Shown: one piece after another, positions 11,601 through 23,579 of the stretch
How the letters are laid out: each line of letters begins with the position of its first letter
Position numbering within the stretch: position 1 is the stretch's first letter
From: Thermothelomyces thermophilus ATCC 42464
Taxonomy: Eukaryota > Ascomycota > Sordariomycetes > Sordariales > Chaetomiaceae
Reading direction: 5' to 3'
NCBI RefSeq assembly: GCF_000226095.1
Contig: NC_016472.1
Span: 4,960,001 to 5,024,000 of the forward strand
Length of the DNA: 64,000 nucleotides
The notes under the pieces: model-generated
Databases searched by the model: none
Told to the model about the DNA's origin: nothing
The model's input: the letters and a program-made list of their open reading frames with translations, nothing else
Made by a program: the position numbers and the translations under genes

Positions 11601-12382
11601 TCTCCTCCAGGAGCATCCTCGTACTTCCAGCAGTAACTGCGGCTTCTTTGGCTTCCTTTTGGGCATGCTTTTCCTTCATGGCTTGGAGCTTGCGGAGTCG
11701 CTCAGCCTTCTTATCCGCCTCCGTCTGCGCTTGGGTCGGTGTAGACTTAGCTGGATGCGACTCCTGGACAGTGTTAGCGACATAACGAGCTTCCAGAGCA
11801 CCGGGGTCCATGCGCACCTCGCTATCCCTGCCCGTGGCGCCATCCGCTCTGGGAGGACGAGAGCGTGGGCGGTCACCTCGCCGGGTGACGGAATCCGGTG
11901 ACCCGTCACGACGGGTCCTACGGTCGCGGGAATCGTCCCTCCTGCCACGGTAGTCCCGGCTACCGTCTACGCCCCGCGGCCCTCGGCGATCCGGCGACCG
12001 TGCTCTGTCCGGACCTCGGTCGCGTGACCTCCTGCGGTCTCGGTTGGTTCCTCCATCGCGGCGGGAGCCTCGGTAGTAGTCATCATCTCGGCGGTCTATG
12101 GAGCGATCTCTCCAGCGGTATGAATCGCGTTCCCGGCTGTCACGTCGTCCATGATCGCGGTAGCGGCGCTGCAGAAGAGAAGTGTCAGGGAATCGGTCAG
12201 AAGGAGGACGATTTGTTTTTTTTTTTTTTTTTTTTTGGGGGGGGGAGGGAGAGAGGATCGCTTACATCCGGACTGCGGGAGCGCCGACGGTAGTCGCGGT
12301 CACGACGGTCATCATCTTTCCGTCTGCGCGCAGCATAACTTCCTGCAGGAGATGGTGAGCGCGAGTCTCTGAGCCGAGCCAT
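8698..12382 (-). CDS. PRP5: Pre-mRNA-splicing DEAD-box ATPase Prp5
   Basis: Nuclear ATP-dependent RNA helicase that remodels U2 snRNP and proofreads branch-site pairing during prespliceosome assembly. Exons 12382-12266 and 12168-8698 give 1195 residues. The first ~150 residues are an RS/RD-rich tail ([14 protein letters not shown] and many RRD repeats). Next come Ala/Glu-rich linkers, then the Prp5 signature around [18 protein letters not shown]. The helicase core follows: Q motif near residue 565, AKTGSGKT near 605, DEADRMFD near 718, SAT near 748 and [10 protein letters not shown] near 898. A KH-like segment closes the protein ([20 protein letters not shown]). DEADRMFD is the expected Prp5 variant of motif II and its flank. 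The only intron (12169-12265) contains a long T run followed by G on the plus strand. The start is the first ATG and opens directly into the RS tail. Confidence 0.95.
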
Positions 12383-13664
12383 TTCTGGTTTCAGTGACGG
12401 TGGCTCAGCAGGAAGTCACTGATGGTGAGAGGTACTTTTGGCAGCGGTCGACACTGGTTAGTGCACTAGAGGGAGATCCCGCATGCTGTTGCGCAATGCG
12501 TTGGGGTGATGGAAATAATCTCCCGAGGCCTGAAGTCGGGGCGGCGAGGAGCAAGTCGTCACGAACTTAGAGATGGAAAAGATGTGGAGCAGACAGATTC
12601 AGCGACATTTCTGGCCGGTGAGCCATACAGTCTCGTATACAGTGTGACACATGATCGCACCGTCCTGTACGGATACTTGACGTACGGAGTACGTTACCGG
12701 TATTTCAAGTCTACTGGATAGTTGCTGTTTGTAACCCACCCGCCCTTCAGGTACCAACCTACCTTAGTTTCGTGCAGATATACGGATCACGTACGCCTAC
12801 CTTAGGTGTCGATGTATCACAGTGGCAGTATCAAGCAGGCTTATTTTAAGCATTCCAAACAGAATTCAATTCGCTATTTTAATTGTAGGCAAAAGAGGGT
12901 CTATTTTACTGTCAGTTATATTGCTTTTCCTACTTGCAAGTCTGTCGCTGACGTCTTCCACGTAGCAGATACAACAGCTCTCCCCAAAAAAAGTCCATCT
13001 TCCATATCGTCAACTACACCTATCTTAGCATCTGTAAGTAATTTAGCTTCCTGCTCGGCCCTCGATTTTTGACACCACTCGCGCTGTACACGATATCCTG
13101 GATGTACGGCTGGGATCAATTTGCCATATAAATTACAGTACAAACAAGATTGTATGTGCACTTCGCACGTTGTCAGGTGCTTTGGCTTGTTGGCATACCT
13201 GGGGTTTTACCTCTGAAACCAACCTCCGCATATCGGTCGCAGTGTGGTGGGTATGCCCTATTGCAGTCGCCAACTCAATGCTCGACACTGTGGAATGCTC
13301 GTTTCTGCTCAGCAAGTTGAGGTGAGGTAATGGTGGGCACTGGCCCTCTTCCAGAGCTCGGGCACCTCGAGTTGTGGGGCCGTGCGCCCATGTTGTCAGG
13401 TACAACCCTGGTCGAGCTCCAGTAAACCGGGGAGGTTGGAACTGAGAAACGTGTGAGCACAACCTGCTGCTAAGCAGGTCTCGCAGAGCTCCCAGTTCTT
13501 TCGCCGCAACTTGAAGCGACCGACCGCATCCATACTGCCGTGCTTCTCCCAAAACCTGCGCCACCACCGCATCCCGCCAGCGCGCCCTCAACCACAGACG
13601 CAGACCTCGCCCGAACCTCCCCAATTCCCACGGATTGTAGCAGCAACCAACGCGAGCCATCGTC
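12383..13664. other. Divergent intergenic region with an AT-rich island
   Basis: 1.28 kb between PRP5 and the mitochondrial HMG gene. The part at about 12780-13160 is visibly richer in A and T than its surroundings and holds only short broken frames. TACGGAGTA occurs at 12683-12691. The rest is presumed promoter and 5' UTR. Confidence 0.5.
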
Positions 13665-14732
13665 ATGCTGTCGGCAATTGGGCGCGCGGCCGCTCGGCAT
13701 GCCTGCGTCGGCACCAACCTGCCAATTCGCGGCGCGAGCCGGCATACCGCGCAGCTGACTTCCCGGACCACGGTCGTCGTTCCGAGCGGCTCCCGCATCG
13801 CGGCACGGTTCGCAAGAGGTTTCGCCGCCGAAGCCGGTTCTACCAGGACGAAGACCGCGACCAAGGCGACAACCAAGACGCCCGCTGCTGCTAAGAAGTC
13901 CGCAAAGGCGGCCGCGAAGGCCAAAGCCACGGCCGAAAAGAAGAAGCCCGGTCCTCCGAAAAAGCCGCTGACGGACGAGGAAAAGACCAAGAAGAAGATC
14001 AAGGAATTGAAGAAGACGGCACTCGCCGGCAAGGAGCCGGACAAGCTTCCTATCACGCCATGGCTGGTCTATCTCAAAGAGAGGATGCACGACGTGATGG
14101 GCCGGGACACGAAGCCCACATTCCTAGACGCTGTGCACGAGCTCTCGAGCGATTACAAGGCTCTGCCTGAGTCAGAGAAGGAGGTAAGACAAGGCGTCGG
14201 GAAGCTCTTGTCGGATGATCTGCCGCCATATAATTACGAATCTGTCGACTGACACAACCGCCCGGAACAGAGACTCGCGGCCGAAGGCCGGAAGAATAAG
14301 GTCACCAACGACGTGAATTTCAGGAACTGGGTCGACAGCCACACGGCGCAGGAGATCCGGGAGGCGAACCTGGCCCGCCAACTCCTCAGGCGAAAGTATT
14401 CGATCCAGGTTGGGCCTACTATTCGGGACCCTCGCTTCCCGAAACCGGCCCTGAATGGTTATGCCGCTTACGTCAAGTCGCGCTACCATGCGCCCGAGTA
14501 TGACGGAGTCAAGCCCAGTGAGAGGCTCGTTAGGATCGGCGAGGAATGGAAGACGTTGAGCCCGGAACAGCGCAAGGTATGCTCGGGAATCCACCTGCGG
14601 CTCTTGCACGTACTATGCCCGACGGTTACTAACTAAGCTTGATCTCGACAGCCCTTCAGCGATATTAGGGAAACAGACCTCCAGAGACACAAGAAGGAGA
14701 TGGAGGCGTACCGGGAATCCGCGAAGCTCTGA
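13665..14732 (+). CDS. Mitochondrial HMG-box DNA-packaging protein (Abf2/mtHMG-like)
   Basis: Likely compacts mitochondrial DNA into nucleoids. Exons 13665-14183, 14271-14576 and 14652-14732 give 301 residues. The N-terminus is a mitochondrial presequence type: Arg/Ala/Ser/Thr-rich and nearly free of acidic residues up to FARGFAAEAG near residue 55. A Lys/Ala-rich linker follows (KKSAKAAAKAKATAEKK). Two HMG-box-like segments come next. Box A has LPITPWLVYLKERM then a second helix ending ESEKERLAAEG, crossed by the first intron. Box B has KPALNGYAAYVKSRY and EEWKTLSPEQRKPFSD, crossed by the second intron. Both boxes show the aromatic/Trp core pattern of the family. Two boxes plus a presequence match Abf2/TFAM architecture, though sequence-level orthology to a named gene cannot be proven here. 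ATG 13665 is the first codon that keeps the presequence. Confidence 0.85.
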
Positions 14733-15287
14733 AGACCTTCAGTTTCGTATCTGCGACGACGCGCTGCTTGGGGACCTGTACATTATGAATACCATTCCCG
14801 GAGGGAGTTGTGTCTTCTCGAAGGATTTGACCAGATTTGGGATGTTTATTGTTTGCCTCGGGAACCTTGCTCAACTGGTTGCGGATATTTACCGAGTTTC
14901 CCGTGTCCTGCACTCGTTGCAGTCTGCTTGGCAGATGGCGACTACAAGCTGCGCAGAGTCGAAGAGCATGTACAATGCTGCTCTCGACGCAATACCACAC
15001 GCACATTAGGTAATGAGATTTTTTTCACGATACGTTAAGGGCTTCTTGCCTATCCTAACCAACGCCAGACGTGTTTTCAAGACCAGTATAGCCGACCGAG
15101 TGCTCTATGGGGGTATCAACGACTCGCAAACAACCGAACCAAAGCGCCAGGCAACGTTCCCCAACCCGAGGTCCAGTTAAAGGATATTCGGAAGAACATT
15201 CTTCTGGGAGGAAAAATGGGAAAGAAAAGGGGAAAGGGAAGGGGAGAAAGAAGACCGTGTGATGCATCAGTCCAACGAGCTGAATGC
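14733..15287. other. Intergenic region between convergent genes
   Basis: 555 bases, presumably two 3' UTRs. A purine-rich stretch lies at 15210-15255. No gene supported. Confidence 0.6.
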
Positions 15288-16562
15288 TCACACTGGCGCT
15301 GGCCGCGGCCCCATGACGACCACCGCTTTCCCCTCTCCATCAACCCACGAGGCGCCCGAGTACAGAACTCGACGCTTGCTCATGAGGTAGAGCACTAGGT
15401 ACATGTGCCCGACGACGCAGCCCCAGCAGTACAGCCGGATCCGGGAGAACTCCCGATCCCTTCTGCAGGACGTGCCCCAGCCGGCGGCTCCCTTGCGTAG
15501 GTAGTCGGTGAGGAACGCCCAGGCGGACCGCTTGAGGTCCGGCTCCCAGGCCGAACAGTCGACGAGCCAGTACCCGCGCTCAAAGGGGCGGAGCTCGCGG
15601 GTCTGCGATTCGGGCCTGAAGCGCTTCTCAAGGTCGAGCTCGCGGGCCAGGCTGGCCAGGACGTCGGTGACCATGTCCTCGGCGCGGAGCTCTCGGAGGC
15701 TGGTGATTGGCGGCGGAGAGAGGATTTCGAGCGTGTCATTCTGGCACTGGTTGAACATGACGGGGGCTTTTGCTCGCCGCGGGCCCATGTCGCTCGCGCT
15801 TCGGGCCAGGGACTTGCCCGGCTCGGCGTCCCAGGACGTCCGCGGCCGCTTGGGCAGGGGCGGTTCGGACTCGGCCCGGAAGGACGAGGGTGGTTCGGCA
15901 GGCTGGCTAGGGTATGCGGAGGCGATTTTGCTCTCCTCCCTCTTCTTGGCTGACGGTGAAGGTGTTGCGGTCCCCTGGCTTTCGTGCTGCCTCCCCGGTG
16001 ACAGCGGGATCGCCGAGTCAGTTTCCTCACGCGACGCCTGGTGTTGGATGCTGGAATCTGACACAGAAGCCTGACTGGGACTTTTTTGCGGTTGGCTGGA
16101 GGCTGGGAGTGCTTGACCCTGTCTCCGTTGGGAGAGGGGCGAGGTGTCCATGGCGGAGGTGTAGTGGGACAGAATTCTGGTCGGCGTGCAGTACTGCGCA
16201 AACGCGCGGTCATTGTCAGGCATCGAGTCCTCAATGACGCTCGGAGGAGGCCTCCATGATGATGATTGCGACTCTGGCACGTTCCCGACTCCTGGTTGCT
16301 GCAGCCGGGGTGAGCCGAGATTGTCCGTGGCACTCTGGAAGGATAACATCGGTGAACGGATTACCGCTTGACTCGATGTTCCTGGAGGCAGCACATCGCG
16401 GTCAGATTCCTGGCAGTCTGCCGGCATCCCTAGCACGACTGATGTCCGTGCTGTTTCCTGGAAGTCGAGGTACGCTGTCGCCAAAGCACGGTACCTTTTG
16501 TCGTCGGTCACCCGGGCGGGCGCGGCGATGTGAACCAGGATCTCTGTGTCCGTGGTGTCCAT
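15288..16562 (-). CDS. Protein of unknown function with a conserved-looking C-terminal domain
   Basis: Uninterrupted frame of 424 residues from ATG 16562. The first ~50 residues look folded (TEILVHIAAPARVTDDKRYR, ALATAYLDF). Residues ~60-290 are disordered and Ser/Pro/Gln-rich with a basic patch PKRPRTSW that could be a nuclear localisation signal. The last ~130 residues are compact and rich in aromatics: FERGYWLVDCSAWEPDLKRS, WAFLTDYLRKGAAGWGTSC and then CWGCVVGHMYLVLYLMSKRR. The contrast between a linker that drifts and a Trp/Cys-dense tail suggests a conserved domain at the C-terminus. I do not recognise the family. The hydrophobic stretch VVGHMYLVLYLM could be a buried helix and is short for a membrane span. 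Coding status is supported by length and absence of stops; function is unknown. Confidence 0.75.
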   Translation of the reverse strand: MDTTDTEILVHIAAPARVTDDKRYRALATAYLDFQETARTSVVLGMPADCQESDRDVLPPGTSSQAVIRSPMLSFQSATDNLGSPRLQQPGVGNVPESQSSSWRPPPSVIEDSMPDNDRAFAQYCTPTRILSHYTSAMDTSPLSQRRQGQALPASSQPQKSPSQASVSDSSIQHQASREETDSAIPLSPGRQHESQGTATPSPSAKKREESKIASAYPSQPAEPPSSFRAESEPPLPKRPRTSWDAEPGKSLARSASDMGPRRAKAPVMFNQCQNDTLEILSPPPITSLRELRAEDMVTDVLASLARELDLEKRFRPESQTRELRPFERGYWLVDCSAWEPDLKRSAWAFLTDYLRKGAAGWGTSCRRDREFSRIRLYCWGCVVGHMYLVLYLMSKRRVLYSGASWVDGEGKAVVVMGPRPAPV

Positions 16563-17457
16563 GTTGACAAATCGTTGGAAAGGATAACGTCATGAGGCTG
16601 AGTAGGCGTATAGAATATAGGACGTAATATGAGATGAATATAAAAGCAGAGTGGCGAGCAATTTGGAGATGGGAGACGCAGCGTTGACACCGTTCCCCAG
16701 CGGAAGAGCGGAAAGATCCCGGAAGGAATGCACTGACAAGACCGCAGATCGGGCCTCTCTGCCTGGGAGAAGGAGGAGAAACAGGGAGACCATTACGGCT
16801 GGTAGAAGCAGCCAGAAGCTGTTTAAACAGTCATCTGGCCCGACTGTATTGAGAATGCAACCTGGTTGTTGAGCTCCGGATCGTTCGAGTTGTTTTACGC
16901 AGTACTCCGTAGTCCTTTAACAACTCGGTTGTGGGTCGTAGATCGTGGAGCTGCTTCCAGGCTCCCAAGCGGGCTAGTGTAGGCCGCGAGGTGCCAAGAC
17001 GGGGCGCGGCCTCGATGATGGGGCAGCGCGGGTCCAAGGCAAGGAAGGTATTTCTGGTGAGTAACGCGTAACAGCCTGCATTTTCCAGTGTTTGGACCTC
17101 GAAAAGCTCAATCGGCTTTTCGACTGAGACGCCCCCCCCCGTGCATACCTACATCCGTACGTACTATGTAGTAGTACAGTACGAAGGTACACCCTCTCCT
17201 TTACTTGTACTCCCTGGAATACCTTCCTATCCCGGATCCATACAGAACACTAGGAAACGTTTCTGCCGACCAATTCCGCCTAAACTTGTGCGGCGCATAC
17301 CCAGAAAGGAGGCGCCAAGAGGGAATCCGAAGGGGACCACCTCCAACCCATCCGCTCCTTCATCCTCTACCCTTTTTTCTTTAGCCAATTGATTCCCGAA
17401 TCCACCTCGGAGCCGCTCGTGTTGCTTTGCGTTGGAGCAGCATCAGCAGCAGTCATC
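16563..17457. other. Divergent promoter region, unknown gene / ERG26
   Basis: 895 bases. TACTCCGTA lies at 16913-16921. A pyrimidine-rich leader (17340-17390) precedes the ERG26 start. No gene supported. Confidence 0.55.
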
Positions 17458-18657
17458 ATGGCATCCGAAAAGAAGCCAGCGCTCGGCTCCGTCATGGTCA
17501 TTGGCGGCTGCGGCTTCCTTGGCCACCACGTCGTCCGCTTGTTGCTGCGCGACTACACCTGCTCCGTGTCCGTAATCGACCTGCGTTGCACGCGCAACCG
17601 GAGGCCCGACTCCGACGGCGTAGCATACTACGAAGCCGACATCACCGACGCCGACAAGCTCCAGACCATCTTTGCCAAAGTCAAGCCGGATGTTGTCATC
17701 CACACCGCGTCGCCCCCGGCGCAATCCAACGACACCATCGTGTCGCGCGAGTTTTTCAAGAAGGTGAATGTCGACGGGACAGCGGCCGTCATCAAGGCGT
17801 GTCAGCAGACGGGCGTCAAGGCGCTGGTGTACACGAGCTCGGCCAGCGTCGTCAGCGACAACAAGAGCGATCTGATCAACGTCGACGAGCGGTGGCCGTT
17901 GGTTCGGGGCAGCAAGCAGACCGAATACTACTCGGAGACAAAGGTCCGGAACACAACCACGAACCACCCCCAAGCGACCAAGCATCCTGTCACTAACCCC
18001 GATGTGACTGTGTAGGCAGCCGCCGAAGAACTCGTCCTCGCGGCCAACCGGGCCCCGGACGCCCCCAAGCTGCTGACGTGCGCCATCCGGCCCTCCGGCA
18101 TCATGGGCGAGGGCGACACCCAACTCCTGCTCAACCTTATAAAGGTCTACCAAGACGGCCGAACAAATGTGCAGGTCGGCGACAACGATAACCTCTTCGA
18201 CTTTACCTACGTCGAGAACGTCGCCCACGGCCACCTCCTCGCCGCCCGCGCCCTCCTCATGACCGCCGCGTCCAAGACGATCCCGCTGGACCACGAGAGG
18301 GTCGACGGCGAGGCCTTCTTCATCACCAACGACAGCCCCGTCTACTTCTGGGATTTCGCCCGCGCCGTCTGGGCTGCTGCCGGCTGTCCCCACGGGACGG
18401 AGCACGTGAAGGTCCTCCCACGCAGCGTCGGCCTAGTTCTGGGTTATCTCAGCGAGTGGTTCTTCTGGGCTATCAACAAACCGGCCACCTTCAGCCGCCA
18501 GCGCATCGTCTACACCTGCATGACGCGGTACTTTAACATCTCCAAGGCGAAGAGGAGGTTGGGCTATCAGCCGCTGGTGAGCTTGGAGGAGGGCATCAAG
18601 AGGTCGGTGAAGTGGACACTGGAGCAGCAGCAGCAGACCGCCCAGAAGCTTAATTAG
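17458..18657 (+). CDS. ERG26: Sterol-4-alpha-carboxylate 3-dehydrogenase (decarboxylating)
   Basis: NAD(P)-dependent short-chain dehydrogenase of ergosterol synthesis; it oxidises and decarboxylates the C4-carboxysterol made by Erg25, acting with Erg27 on the Erg28 scaffold at the ER. Exons 17458-17943 and 18016-18657 give 375 residues. The Rossmann motif GGCGFLGHHVV begins near residue 16, VYTSSASVV leads into the substrate site, and the catalytic YSETK (YxxxK) lies at the end of exon 1. RPSGIMGEGD, FTYVENVAHGHLLAA and the end LGYQPLVSLEEGI are typical of the 3-beta-HSD/Erg26 family. A hydrophobic patch GLVLGYLSEWFFWAI near residue 315 fits peripheral ER association. The intron donor AAG|GTCCGG is weaker than usual but the join YSETK-AAAEEL is exactly as expected. 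The length is normal for the family. Confidence 0.93.
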
Positions 18658-19742
18658 GAGGGGAGGGTACGGGGATTGTAGACCCCGCGATTCAAGAACA
18701 GAGGAAAGGATCCCTTATAGGGACAATCTGGTACACCGGATCTGGAGCGTTTGTACTCGCCAGCATTTGTAATGATGATGAGGGACGCACCATTATTTAC
18801 ATTTTATGTCTAATGTACGGAGGTTGGTTTAGAGAGACGTTGCAGTGCCATGCCAAGGTTGGGCACTTGACAACATACGGAGTACACACCCGATCTCATT
18901 TTATACTGTAATTTGCATGCTATAAAGATCTACAGTACGGAGTAATAATGGCAATCCAAGAAAGAAGTTGAGGGTGGCGAAGGATTTCCATGTCAGAAGT
19001 CCAGAAACATGTCATCTTCTTTGACTCATGTGTACCTTGCTAGCAACCGGTCACCAACCAATTACACGCGTCAGCCGCTGCGACAACGTTGGATATGAAC
19101 AACTCCTCCGTACAAGGGCGGCTGTGTCTCAGCCCTTCATGCCTATACAGCTGCCCAGCGGAATGCTGAGGAGCTAGGGTCTTCTCCTCGGCTCCTCCCA
19201 CCGTTTGCCTCTATCAGTTCCTCCAAACACCATGGTCCACCCAGCTGCCCGAGCCTGATCGATGACGCTTCGTCCCACAACGAAGCCATCTTTGTGTCCC
19301 CGCTACTGCCTGCATCGCGCACCACCTGACAGGAAAGACACCGCAGTTCATTTCCGAACATGAATACCAAGTATTGTCATGCAGCCACCGACGCTGCTCG
19401 CCTCTGACTGCCCCCGAATCAGGAAAGAAAAACAAATGTGAAAAGATCTTTTTTTCATGGCCCAAAAAAAAAAAAATTCGCAAAGTACTTGGCGTGAACC
19501 TGACAAAGGAGAACGCCGTGCAACCCATGCTGCATACTCGCTTGCTCGCTTTGCTTGCTATCAGTGCCTGCAAGTACCAAAACAATACGCCGTCTGCGCC
19601 AAGCCTAGCCGTAGAAAAAAAAAGGAAAAGAAAAAAGAAAAAGAGGAGGGGGAATGAAAGGGGCCAAGATAGGATGGGGGTTTTCGGCCCAGCCATGTCA
19701 GGGAGAAGCCGCAGAATCGTCACCACCAGGACCACCTGTCTC
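18658..19742. other. Intergenic region between convergent genes
   Basis: 1.09 kb between the stops of ERG26 and LRG1. TACGGAGTA occurs twice (18876-18884 and 18936-18944). A-rich runs lie at 19465-19480 and 19614-19655. No gene supported. Confidence 0.6.
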
Positions 19743-22700
19743 CTAGACGGTGCCGGTTGTCAACCCGCTATTTTGTCTCCCCCATCCCGAGTTCCGCCAG
19801 TCTCTCTGCTGCTGCTGCTGCTGCTGCTGCTGCGGGGGCAGTTGCTGCCCACCATTGCGACCGTTTCCGTCCGGCGTTTGCCCAGCCTGATGATCAGGCT
19901 GGTTATATGGAGAATGCTGGGGCGGCGCAGCATCGTAGGGTCCTCCTCTCTTTGGAGGCGGCGTCCCGACGTGCATCTGGCCGTAGGGTTGCGTCGGCTC
20001 CTGAACGTGCCGGACACTGCTTTCCTGCTGCCACTGCGATGGGTCGGTCTCCATCCGCCTCGGCGGGGGGCGTGTGGGGTTTTCGTGTCGGCCGACAATT
20101 TCAGTCACTTCGGCATACTGCCGTGGGCCTAGCCCAAGCGCGGCTCGGTCCGAAAACTTTTTGAGAATGTCCTTAGTGGTGAGTTCCCCATTGGAGTTGA
20201 AAAGGGCTTGATCATTGAGGAGTTCGACGAGATCGTCAGGGACCTATAGAGTTGTTGTCAGTAATGCGCGAAGGCGAGGAAGATGAGCGTAGAGTGAATG
20301 AACGTGTTGTTCCGAGAGGAAACGACAAGGTAAATAAAGAAGCAGTCGACCAAAAGTGAACAGGAGGAAATCGAAAGGTTGGAGGCGAAGGATGGGGGTT
20401 GCTCACCAAACACATCTCTCCGATGTTTGTTATCAACACCTCAACCGCTTCAATCGCATACATCGGGTCGCTGTCAAGGCTCGACGTCTTATTCTTGTCG
20501 AATAGTACGTTGGGGGCCATGACAGTGGCTAAGTTTTTGATGTCCATCTTGGACCCGGACTCGTCATCGACCTGATGGAACGATCCGACCCATTTGAGGA
20601 AGCAGAACAAAATTTCCAGGCAGTCCCGGTTCGGCTTCGGAAGCAGGCAGCAGGTTAGATGGAGGCAATGGCGCATCTTTTGCTCGTCCGGGATCTTTGC
20701 GGCCGTCAGCCACAGCCGGTAGAGCTTGTGCGTCATCAAGGGATCCGGTAGCTCTCGAAGATAGCGCTTCAGCAGGGCAGCCACCTGAACGACATTCGTC
20801 GAGCTGAAGTCCACCTGCTCTTCCTTGTCAAGCTTCTCCACGAGCTCGCCAAGCTTCTTAATATTGCCATTCTTCCGGAAGACACCCTCGACGGAGAGGT
20901 CCATCTGCTTCATGGACGAGATGATATCGTCGACAACTGCCGGGATCCGCAGAGTCCCGGGCCCCACACCGTCTGTAGACTCTGCGCCGTCTCGCTCGAT
21001 GATGACCTCCAAGGGAACGCCAAAGACTCCTTTTTTCTTGACGTTTTTGCGGCCGTCATTCTTGAAGGCTTTGCCGATATTCTTCCAGAAGTTCGGCGGT
21101 TTCCTGCTCTCGATGAAGCTCAGAAGCTCCTCGAGTGTGAACTCGGACTCGACCATGGGGTGCATGGTCAAAACGGCAAGATGCCTCACAATGAAGTACT
21201 CCAGCCCCGAGAGTTCAGAGAAGTAGCGCCGATTGCGCACTGGGGGGGGCTGGTCTCCAGGGGCGCAAGCGCCCGTTCCTTTGCCATCCGAGAGGCTGCG
21301 CTGGTGACCATTACCACCCGCTGGTTCTCTGGCCCCATAGTGAGGCTCGGTCGCTGGCGAGCGGTAATATTCTTGCCGTTGCGGAGGGTATGACCGTTGC
21401 TCCCGCGCTTGCTCAGCGGCGATGATCTTCGGGATGTCATCGAGCGTTATGGCATCCTGGTTGGGCAACATTACGTCCTCTTCGTCGGCCGGGCCTCGTT
21501 CCTCGACAATCTGAAAGCCCTTGTTGAAACCGCCCTCGCCCTGGCCACCGCCGGCTGATCCGGGCCGTGCACTGCTGCTCTCGGGCCCATCCAGGATCCG
21601 AGACGTTCTAGCTTTCCTAAAACTCGACGACAGGTGCTTGTCCAGACGGGTGCTCTTCAACCTCTTGACATCATTGACGGCACTTTCATAGGACGACTCT
21701 CGGTGATGCCTCTGGTACTGGCCGCCGTACGGTCCGGATCGACCTTCAGCGGAACCCGATCCATCTCCGTTCTGATTCTCGGAGTGAGGGGGGATCGCGC
21801 CGCTGACCCGAAGGATCTCTAGGAGCCTAGCGAGTGCAACCTGGAGCAAAAAGACGTACTGTTGCAACTTGGTGACATGTTGAAGCGGGGCGGCGTTAGG
21901 CGGCGAGTTGGGTTCGCAGGTGTTACAGAAGATCTTGGCGTCGTAAGGATTGAGGTGTGCGTCCTGGAGATTGCGACCGAGTTCCTTGCCACATCGCGAG
22001 CAATTGGCGCAGGCGAGATGCCATCTTCTGTCGTCAATCTTTGCGCATTCGTCCTCGATTGGCTTCCGGCACAACGCGCATTGGTCCGAATCATGGGCCG
22101 ACAGCCTCGACGTGCCAGACGTCAGTTGCAATGTGGTCGTGGAGTTATCGTCGGCCTTGAGCGTCTCGAGGTCGTTGAGGTCGTCTAGAAACTGATACAG
22201 GCCATCGGAGTTATTGCGCTCCTTCTCTATGCGCAGCGCCCCTTGGAGGCAAATGCGGATGAGCAGCTTGAGGTAATGGGCAAGACCGGTGACCAGGGTC
22301 AGTAAGTCCTGGGTCACGCCAGGTTTGCGATTCGCCTTGTCCTGAGTCTTGGACAGGAGCGAGAAGAATGCAACAATCTTCTTGCAAAGGAGCTTGGCTT
22401 CACGACCGTAGGCGAGAGCTGTGCGACTCGATTAGCGATACAGCCCATTGAAACGAAAGCGAACATTTTACATACCGTTCATCTCGAGCCGGGCCATGGC
22501 TGCATCGAGCCTGTCCGCGGACCGGAAGAGAATGTCGACGTGGAAGATGAACCTTTTGGCGACCATGACGCCGTCGATGTAGGCGCCATTGCTCACATGG
22601 AGAAGCATATCCGATATGCAGGCGGCCGAGGACTCTTCAAATGTCGACAGGACGCTCCATATACGGTAGACTTTCTCTTCCATGCGCTCCTCCTCCTCGC

Positions 22701-23579
22701 GGACCAGCTCGCGGCCAGCAGGATCGTCCGAGATCGGGACAGCAGCCTCCTGTGGCGGGTTGAGGCGGACGTTCCAGAACTTGTGGATCATGTAGCACTC
22801 TGGGTGCCAGTGCTGGTTCTGCCCGTTCCGGAAGATCTCAACAAACTGCTTGAGAATGGAGGCCTGGCAGCCGTTGCAGCGCTGAGCGAACCGGGTAGAG
22901 TAGTGAAAGTGGCAGTACACCTGGCCATCGTGCTCGTAATAGCTGTCTTGGGCACCAAAGACGGTCGGGCACAGGGAGCAAGTGAAGTGGTCGACGTGAT
23001 ACTTGCGATCGAGGGCGGTGATGTATGATCCCCGCAGTGCTCCGCCGCACTGATGACACAACAAGCCGAGTCGACGGAAGTAGTCCGTCTCACAAAGCGG
23101 GTACTGCCCCATGCCGTTCTCGTCGTCGGCCGGGAAGAACTTGGAAGCTACGATTTGCCCGCAGTCCTGCGGAAACGTTAACGGAGAGACTCTCTGGATG
23201 CAGTCCACGGCGAACTCACGCGACACTTGAAGCAGTCCAAGTGAAACGTCCCATCGAGCGCACGCACGAACTGCCCTGTCAGCGGCTCGCCGCATTTCTT
23301 GCAGGTGCGCACTTGGCCGCTGGCCGACCTGGAGCCCCGCGGCCTTGACCGATTCCTCTCCTCGCTGCGTCTCGACTCGGTGTCGGTGTTGTCGGCACTT
23401 AATGCGGGCGAGGCCGGCGGCCTCCCTCCTTGATGGCCATGGGCCCCGTTATGCCGGGGAAGAGCCGGCGCGAGGCCGCTAGGCTCTTGTTCCATCCGGT
23501 ATGGAACATCAGGGCCGGGTTGATGATGGCCATGGCCCCAATCAGCACCTGGGCTGCCGCCGTAATCGTATCCTGCCAT
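19743..23579 (-). CDS. LRG1: LIM-domain Rho GTPase-activating protein Lrg1
   Basis: Switches off Rho1-type GTPases at sites of polar growth, controlling cell-wall signalling and hyphal tips. Exons 23579-23220, 23166-22476, 22418-20407 and 20243-19743 give 1187 residues. LIM1 starts at CKKCGEPLTGQFVRALDG (about residue 93) and is crossed by intron 1. LIM2 starts at CHQCGGALRGSYITALDRKY. A partial zinc-binding CNGCQ segment follows. The family LIM3 starts at CALCRKPIEDECAKIDD (about 464). The RhoGAP domain runs about 815-1020, with the arginine-finger loop SVEGVFRKNGN near 864 and NLATVMAPNV near the end. A ~165-residue disordered tail follows, Pro/Gln-rich with a polyQ run (CTG triplets at 19807-19833 on the plus strand). 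The domain order is that of Lrg1 and Neurospora LRG-1, not of Rga-type proteins with two LIMs. The call is secure; the exact start is the first ATG. Confidence 0.93.
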
